A stretch of 10,708 nucleotides of DNA. It comes from Candidatus Methanophagales archaeon (GTDB taxonomy: Archaea; Halobacteriota; Syntropharchaeia; Alkanophagales; Methanospirareceae). Made by a program: the position numbers and the translations under genes. Below, piece by piece: positions 7,144 to 10,708 of the stretch. A model generated the notes under the pieces. The model was not told where the DNA came from. It saw only the letters and a list, made by a program, of their open reading frames with translations, and made no database searches. Location of the stretch: assembly GCA_030617585.1 (NCBI GenBank), contig JAUWVD010000025.1, positions 1 to 10,708 of the forward strand, written 5' to 3'. Positions within the stretch are counted from its first letter, which is position 1; each line of letters begins with the position of its first letter.

Positions 7144-7166
7144 CTTTTTTTGCGAAGCAAAAAAAG
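7144..7166 (+). terminator. T7/A7 hairpin after the coiled-coil gene
   Basis: A perfect inverted repeat: CTTTTTTTGC (7144-7153), loop GAA, GCAAAAAAAG (7157-7166), making a 10-bp stem. It begins 3 bp after the stop codon of the coiled-coil gene. A T-rich run on both strands and the stem suit a 3'-end signal or an RNA-stabilising hairpin. It could instead act on the tatD leader downstream. Confidence 0.5.
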
Positions 7167-7185
7167 CTTTACAAAAAGGAAGGAT

Positions 7186-7216
7186 AATCTTTCTTTCTTT
7201 CTTTCTGAGAAAGATT
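7186..7216 (+). repeat. CTTT tetranucleotide repeat inside an inverted repeat
   Basis: Four tandem CTTT units and a partial fifth (7189-7206) lie within a perfect 9-bp inverted repeat: AATCTTTCT (7186-7194) pairs with AGAAAGATT (7208-7216). A shorter nested pairing, CTTTCT (7201-7206) with AGAAAG (7208-7213), is also possible, so the structure could slide. The tract lies 24 bp before the probable tatD start. The pyrimidine run may also terminate the upstream transcript. Confidence 0.6.
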
Positions 7217-7239
7217 ACGGGGTAGACTTTTGTTTGGGG

Positions 7240-8025
7240 GTGGTTAAAATCATAGACGTACACTGTCATCTTACATTCAAGGAATACGACGTCGATAGGG
7301 CGCAGGTAATAGCGGATGCAAAGAAGGTGTTAAGAGGTGTAGTGATAAGTGGAGTAGAGCCAGAAGATTCAACGCATGCGATAGCACTTGCGGCAATGCA
7401 CGAACGCTTCATTTTTGTCACTCTCGGGCTTCATCCAATACACGTATCTGAGAATACGGACCAGGATATAGAGCGGTACGCGGAATTTATAAGCGAGAAC
7501 AAGCGAAAAATAGTGGGTATTGGTGAGATCGGGCTTGATTACCATTGGATAAAAGACCCGAAGAAGATAACGAGGACGAAAGAGATATTTGTGGAGTTTC
7601 TCGCGCTTGCAAAGGAACTTGATTTACCGGTTGTGCTTCACTTGCGTGGTACGGGTAGCGAGGCAATAGAAGACGGTTTGAAGATCGTTTCGGATGAAGA
7701 CATAAAGAAAGCGGTTTTTCATTGTTTCACTGGTAAACCGCTACTTGCAGAGCAGATATGCAAAGAAGGCTATTACGTATCGCTGCCAACGATAATAGCG
7801 AGAAGTAAGAGCATGAGGAAAGTGGCGAAGAGAATACCTATTTCGCTTTTACTCACCGAGACAGATGCACCTTATCTTTCGCCTGGCGAGGAAGAGAGAA
7901 ATGTACCACAGAATGTGGAAGTGGTGTATGAGGAGATATCGAGGCAGAGAAATAGCGATGTAAAGACGGTGGAAGAGCAGATTGAGAACAATTTTGTGCG
8001 CTTGTTTGGAGTTGCGCTGAGGTGA
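7240..8025 (+). CDS. tatD: TatD-family metal-dependent hydrolase (probable DNase)
   Basis: A 261-residue amidohydrolase-fold protein of the TatD family. Characterised members are metal-dependent 3'-5' exonucleases or deoxyribonucleases; the substrate of this one is not shown. The two-metal site is complete: H8-C-H10 in DVHCHL, E96 in GEIGLDYHW, H134 in VVLHLRG, H161 in FHCFTG, and D209 in TETDAPYLSP. The start is taken as GTG 7240, which gives the usual MVKIIDVHCHL beginning and a family-typical length. An in-frame TTG at 7150 would add 30 residues translated from hairpin and CTTT-repeat sequence, which is unlikely to be protein. No convincing Shine-Dalgarno site is seen before 7240, so the exact start (TTG 7234 is also possible) is uncertain. 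It ends 18 bp before a convergent tRNA gene. Confidence 0.9.
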   Translation: MVKIIDVHCHLTFKEYDVDRAQVIADAKKVLRGVVISGVEPEDSTHAIALAAMHERFIFVTLGLHPIHVSENTDQDIERYAEFISENKRKIVGIGEIGLDYHWIKDPKKITRTKEIFVEFLALAKELDLPVVLHLRGTGSEAIEDGLKIVSDEDIKKAVFHCFTGKPLLAEQICKEGYYVSLPTIIARSKSMRKVAKRIPISLLLTETDAPYLSPGEEERNVPQNVEVVYEEISRQRNSDVKTVEEQIENNFVRLFGVALR

Positions 8026-8043
8026 ACTACGGGATCTCATAAA

Positions 8044-8115
8044 CGTCCCAGCCGGGAGTCGAACCCGGATTTTGGGCTCCGCAAGCCCAAAGGATATCCA
8101 TTACCACACTGGGAC
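8044..8115 (-). tRNA. tRNA-Arg (anticodon GCG)
   Basis: A 72-nt tRNA on the minus strand. The acceptor stem GTCCCAG/CTGGGAC is perfect, with discriminator G (complement of 8044). The anticodon stem TGGGC/GCCCA encloses TTGCGGA, with anticodon GCG at 8082-8080, which reads CGC and CGU. The T arm is CCGGG/CCCGG with loop TTCGACT. The variable loop is 4 nt. The D stem is weak: only G11-C24 and G12-C23 pair, with T-T oppositions at 10/25 and 13/22. CCA is not encoded and there is no intron. It lies 7 bp behind the yjbQ stop codon in the same direction, so it may be cut from a shared transcript. Confidence 0.94.
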
Positions 8116-8122
8116 AAAAGAA

Positions 8123-8521
8123 TTAGCCGCCAATAACAGTTACACATGCTTCTCGCTCTCTTGGACCGTCACATTCAATGAATAGGATACTCTGCCATGT
8201 CCCAAGAGCTAAATCACCGCCCTCTACGGGTATTGTCACACTCGAGCCAAGCACAACAGACCTGAGATGTGAATGTGCATTGTTATCAATTCTATCATGC
8301 GCGTATCCTCCTCCTTTAGGGATTAACTCGTTCAGGAGCGTTAAAATGTCCCTTTTCAGGCCTGACTCATTCTCATTTATTGTGATCCCCGTAGTCGTAT
8401 GTCTTGTAAATATCACACATATTCCAGAATCAACACCTTTTCTTTTAACTATCTCCTTTACTTCCCCTGTAATGTCCATGACTTCGCTATTCCCCTTCGT
8501 CTGTATTTGGATTCTTTCCAT
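8123..8521 (-). CDS. yjbQ: YjbQ/UPF0047 family protein (secondary thiamine-phosphate synthase type)
   Basis: A 132-residue protein of the YjbQ/UPF0047 family. Bacterial members show weak thiamine-phosphate synthase activity, hence the family name; the true role is unknown. The family motifs are all present: HTTTGITINENE (residues 41-52), HDRIDNNAHSH (75-85) with metal-binding histidines, and GTWQSILFIECDGPR (107-121). The length is normal. The start is ATG 8521 on the minus strand. There is no Shine-Dalgarno site; an out-of-frame ATG lies 5 nt upstream. A TATA-like AT-rich element centred near 8543 would put transcription start at about the ATG. The gene is divergent from thrS, and tRNA-Arg follows after 7 bp. 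Confidence 0.93.
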   Translation of the reverse strand: MERIQIQTKGNSEVMDITGEVKEIVKRKGVDSGICVIFTRHTTTGITINENESGLKRDILTLLNELIPKGGGYAHDRIDNNAHSHLRSVVLGSSVTIPVEGGDLALGTWQSILFIECDGPREREACVTVIGG

Positions 8522-8565
8522 GCCATTTAAGATAATGAGATATTAACATAAATGGTAAAGAAAAA
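8522..8565. promoter_or_regulatory. Divergent yjbQ / thrS promoter region
   Basis: The 44-bp spacer between the two start codons is AT-rich. The element GATATTAAC (8539-8547) is centred almost exactly midway, about 22 bp from each start codon. Read on either strand it could serve as TATA box, giving nearly leaderless transcripts in both directions. Neither gene has a clear Shine-Dalgarno site; only GGTAAAG (8554-8560) precedes thrS. Overlapping TATA elements on the two strands (for example TTTAAGAT, 8526-8533) are an alternative. Confidence 0.4.
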
Positions 8566-10446
8566 TTGCAACTGCTGTTCATACATTCGGATTATATAGA
8601 ATACGAAGCGAAGGCGAAGACGAGAGTTGCCGAAACGCTAGAAGAATCGAGTAAGAAAGAGCGGATAGAAGAAGCATTAGTCGCTTTCATTGCGGTGGAA
8701 CGAGAGGATGAGCAGAATGTAAACTATGTTATAGGAAAAGCATCAGAAGAAACTATTTCTATTTTCAACAAGGTCAATGCGGAAAGAATAGTTTTATATC
8801 CCTACGCACACTTAAGCTCTGAACTAGCTTCGCCGGATAGGAGTATAGAGATATTGCGAGGGCTAGAATCGGATTTGGTTTCACAGGACATAGAAGTAAC
8901 GAGAGCACCATTTGGATGGTATAAATCGTTCACAGTGCGATGTAAAGGGCACCCGTTATCCGAGTTATCACGGAAAATAAAGGTCCATGAAGGCGTGGTG
9001 GAAGAGAAGTCAAAGGCGTTAGAAGCGGAAGAGAAAGCGGAATCTCATTTCTTCTTTATGGATGTGGAAGGGCACTTGACATCTGATTTTGAATTTGAAG
9101 AAGCGTCAAATTTGAAGAAATTCTTCGTCTATGAAAGTGAGAAGAGAAGAGAAGTGGACAAGATACCACCGCATGTGGAACTTATGAAGCGGTTAGAAAT
9201 TGCGGATTACGAACCCGCTTCGGACCCCGGGAATATGCGGTTTTATCCTAAGGGAAAGTTGATAAAAGGGTTATTGGAAGATTATGTCCGGAAATCCGTG
9301 TCAGAATACGGCGCTGTGGAAGTGGAGACGCCTATAATGTATAGTACGGGACATCCAGCGCTGAAAGATTACCTCGAGCGGTTTCCCGCAAGGCAATATT
9401 CGATGGTTGGCAAAGGTGGCAAACCGGACTTATTCTTACGCTTTTCGGCTTGTTTCGGCCAGTTCCTCATGAGTAAAGATATGAGTATATCGTATAAGAA
9501 TCTACCGTTGAAAATTTTCGAACTCGCGCCTTCCTTCAGAAAGGAAAAGCGGGGAGAGCTTGTTGGCCTTCGGCGCTTGAGAAAATTCACGATGCCGGAC
9601 ATGCATACATTATGCAGAGACATGAATGAGGCATTGGATGAGTTTAAGAAACAGTACGAGTTCTGTATTCGAGTTCTTGAGGGTATAGGATTCTCAACGA
9701 GCGATTATGAAGTTGCAATAAGATTCACAAAGGAGTTCTACGATACGAATAAGGGTTTTATAGAAGATTTAGTCCAAATAGCGGGAAAGCCAGTACTGAT
9801 AGAGTGCTGGGACCAGCGCTTTTTCTATTTCGTGCTCAAGTTCGAGTTTAACTTTGTGGATGCATTAGGAAAAGCATCGGCTCTGTCCACCGTCCAGATA
9901 GACGTGGAGAATGCAGAACGGTATGGTATAACATATATAGATACAAATGGCGAGAAAAAGAGACCTATCATACTCCATTGTTCTCCAAGCGGAGCAATTG
10001 AGCGATGCATATATGCGTTATTAGAGAAGGCATATTTGGATAAAGAAGGCGGATTTCTGCCTATGCTGCCTCTTTGGCTCTCGCCTACACAATTGAGAAT
10101 ACTTCCTGTAGCAGAAAGGCACCTGGAATACATAGATAGTATTCTGCCAGTACTGAACGGGATAAGGGTGGATGTGGATGATAGGGAAGAGACAGTATCG
10201 AAGAAGATAAGGGATGCGGGTCGTGAATGGATACCCTATGTTGCGGTGGTAGGTGATAAGGAAGTGGAGAATAAGACGTTGAGTGTTACGATAAGGGAAG
10301 AATCAAGCGAAAAAAAGAAAATGGTAGTGGAAATGAGCGTTTCTGCGCTTAGAAAGCGTATTGAAGAAGCTGTAAAGGCTAAAAAGAACATTAAATCTAC
10401 ACTTTCTTACAGGCTGTCGGAGCGAGTAAAATTTGCGGGTGGGTGA
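8566..10446 (+). CDS. thrS: Threonyl-tRNA synthetase (archaeal type)
   Basis: A 626-residue class II synthetase that charges tRNA-Thr. Residues 1 to about 140 form the archaeal N-terminal editing domain, a D-aminoacyl-tRNA deacylase-like fold that removes misacylated serine; the opening MQLLFIHSDYIEYE and the later YPYAHLSSELASP and APFGWYKSFTVRCKGHPLSE are typical. The catalytic core (about 200-500) carries the zinc ligands C296 (SACFGQF), H347 (MPDMHTL) and H471 (ILHCSPSG), motif 2 around FRKEKRGELVGLRRLR, and motif 3 in GAIERCIYALLEKA. The C-terminal anticodon-binding domain follows (about 510-626, with DVDDREETVSKKIRDA). The start must be TTG 8566: the conserved N-terminus begins there, no in-frame ATG or GTG precedes it, and a stop lies upstream at 8536. 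A nearby ATG at 8552 is out of frame. Confidence 0.96.
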   Translation: MQLLFIHSDYIEYEAKAKTRVAETLEESSKKERIEEALVAFIAVEREDEQNVNYVIGKASEETISIFNKVNAERIVLYPYAHLSSELASPDRSIEILRGLESDLVSQDIEVTRAPFGWYKSFTVRCKGHPLSELSRKIKVHEGVVEEKSKALEAEEKAESHFFFMDVEGHLTSDFEFEEASNLKKFFVYESEKRREVDKIPPHVELMKRLEIADYEPASDPGNMRFYPKGKLIKGLLEDYVRKSVSEYGAVEVETPIMYSTGHPALKDYLERFPARQYSMVGKGGKPDLFLRFSACFGQFLMSKDMSISYKNLPLKIFELAPSFRKEKRGELVGLRRLRKFTMPDMHTLCRDMNEALDEFKKQYEFCIRVLEGIGFSTSDYEVAIRFTKEFYDTNKGFIEDLVQIAGKPVLIECWDQRFFYFVLKFEFNFVDALGKASALSTVQIDVENAERYGITYIDTNGEKKRPIILHCSPSGAIERCIYALLEKAYLDKEGGFLPMLPLWLSPTQLRILPVAERHLEYIDSILPVLNGIRVDVDDREETVSKKIRDAGREWIPYVAVVGDKEVENKTLSVTIREESSEKKKMVVEMSVSALRKRIEEAVKAKKNIKSTLSYRLSERVKFAGG

Positions 10447-10500
10447 AGAAGGTTAAATGTGACTTCCCCCAGACCCACATCGAAAATCTTCACAATAAAA

Positions 10501-10527
10501 AAGGAAGTAATTTTAATAAACTTCTTT
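10501..10527. terminator. Possible bidirectional terminator hairpin
   Basis: AAGGAAGT (10501-10508) pairs with ACTTCTTT (10520-10527) to give an 8-bp AT-rich stem with one G-U pair and an 11-nt loop. It lies in the 123-bp spacer between the convergent ends of thrS and the surface-protein gene. T-rich stretches flank it on both strands. The stem is weak, so the call is tentative. The rest of the spacer (10447-10569) shows no gene: a plus-strand open frame starting at GTG 10459 has no family features and runs antisense across the surface-protein coding end. Confidence 0.35.
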
Positions 10528-10569
10528 GTTGTGGGTGCAATTTTCGCATCTGTATTCACTCGTTATGAC

Positions 10570-10708
10570 TCATTTCCTATACCTGAAGAGGCATACTGCA
10601 ATTATTATACTGATCATAGCGAACAAAAATTCGGAGCCTGGTATTAATGCTGCCGGTGTTGGTGAAACTGCCGGAGATGGCGTAGGTGATGGTATCGGCG
10701 TCAGAATA
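10570..10708 (-). CDS. C-terminus of a cell-surface protein with PGF-CTERM-like anchor (partial)
   Basis: The minus strand enters the window in an open frame whose last 45 codons (10707 down to the TGA at 10572-10570) encode three clear parts. First comes a Pro/Ser/Thr-rich stalk, TPIPSPTPSPAVSPTP, then IPGSE followed by a hydrophobic helix (FLFAMISIIIAVCLF), then the basic tail RYRK. This order matches C-terminal sorting signals of archaeal surface proteins processed by archaeosortases, closest to the PGF-CTERM class, although the motif reads PGSE rather than PGFE. The processing enzyme would be outside the window. The rest of the protein, which would contain the extracellular domains, lies beyond the right edge, so its function is unknown. 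A plain C-terminal membrane anchor without sortase processing is an alternative. Confidence 0.8.
   Translation of the reverse strand, partial: ILTPIPSPTPSPAVSPTPAALIPGSEFLFAMISIIIAVCLFRYRK

Noticed and set aside
7150..7239. N-terminal extension of the TatD protein from TTG 7150
   Set aside because: The 30 added residues are translated from a hairpin and a CTTT repeat, and TatD proteins normally begin just before the HxH motif.
8178..8546. A 122-codon plus-strand frame opposite yjbQ
   Set aside because: The minus frame contains all YjbQ family motifs; the plus frame has none and no start signal.
10473..10547. Paired words CCCACA/TGTGGG and CGAAAAT/ATTTTCG, which could suggest a pseudoknot
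   Set aside because: The order does not allow a nested hairpin, the words are short, and no conserved RNA element is known to me with this layout; probably chance.
10459..10647. A 62-codon plus-strand frame after thrS
   Set aside because: It starts at GTG without a Shine-Dalgarno site, has no recognisable feature, and overlaps the minus-strand surface-protein C-terminus, which is far more convincing.

Overview
The window is chromosomal DNA from an archaeon, most likely a euryarchaeote (Methanobacteriati/Halobacteriota type). The evidence is an Alba chromatin protein, a two-domain Spt5/NusG, a 60-residue Sec61-gamma-type SecE, an FtsZ1-type FtsZ, a threonyl-tRNA synthetase with the archaeal N-terminal editing domain, TATA-box promoters about 25 bp ahead of starts, and tRNA genes without encoded CCA. 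Composition (moderate GC, A/G-rich coding strands) and gene content would fit a methanogen or ANME-type lineage such as Methanophagales, but nothing in the window fixes the genus. It reads as ordinary core chromosome: no insertion sequence, phage gene, CRISPR array or defence system is visible.

Left part (1-3550, all +): larC (nickel-pincer cofactor synthesis) starts at base 1. A tRNA-Leu(GAG) follows, then a tight cluster ftsZ-secE-spt5-hisI. The first three genes form the conserved archaeal division/secretion/transcription cluster. In many euryarchaea ribosomal protein genes follow; here histidine biosynthesis (hisI) sits 6 bp behind spt5.

Middle part (3551-8025, all +): alba is a single gene with its own TATA box and a T-rich 3' end. 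pyrB-glyA follow as a probable two-gene unit; no pyrI is present in the window. A long coiled-coil protein of the COG1340 type has a TATA box so close to its ATG that the transcript should be leaderless. A TatD-family metal hydrolase follows, separated from it by about 100 bp carrying two hairpins and a CTTT repeat.

Right part (8026-10708): yjbQ and tRNA-Arg(GCG) lie on the minus strand, separated by only 7 bp, and point into the end of tatD. A 44-bp AT-rich spacer separates yjbQ from the divergent thrS, which must start at TTG. After thrS, the minus strand carries the last 45 codons of a gene entering from the right edge. It encodes a Pro/Ser/Thr-rich stalk, a hydrophobic helix and a short basic tail, the layout of an archaeosortase-type (PGF-CTERM-like) surface protein.

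The genes are housekeeping functions: translation (two tRNAs, thrS), division and secretion (ftsZ, secE), transcription elongation (spt5), chromatin (alba), and nucleotide, amino-acid and one-carbon metabolism (pyrB, hisI, glyA). Translation starts appear mixed: ftsZ, secE, spt5, alba and glyA have Shine-Dalgarno sites complementary to the 16S 3' end, whereas pyrB, the coiled-coil gene, yjbQ and thrS lack them and sit close behind TATA-like elements. No clear novel system was found; the most useful points are the short surface-protein C-terminus, the start-codon corrections and the promoter/tRNA architecture.
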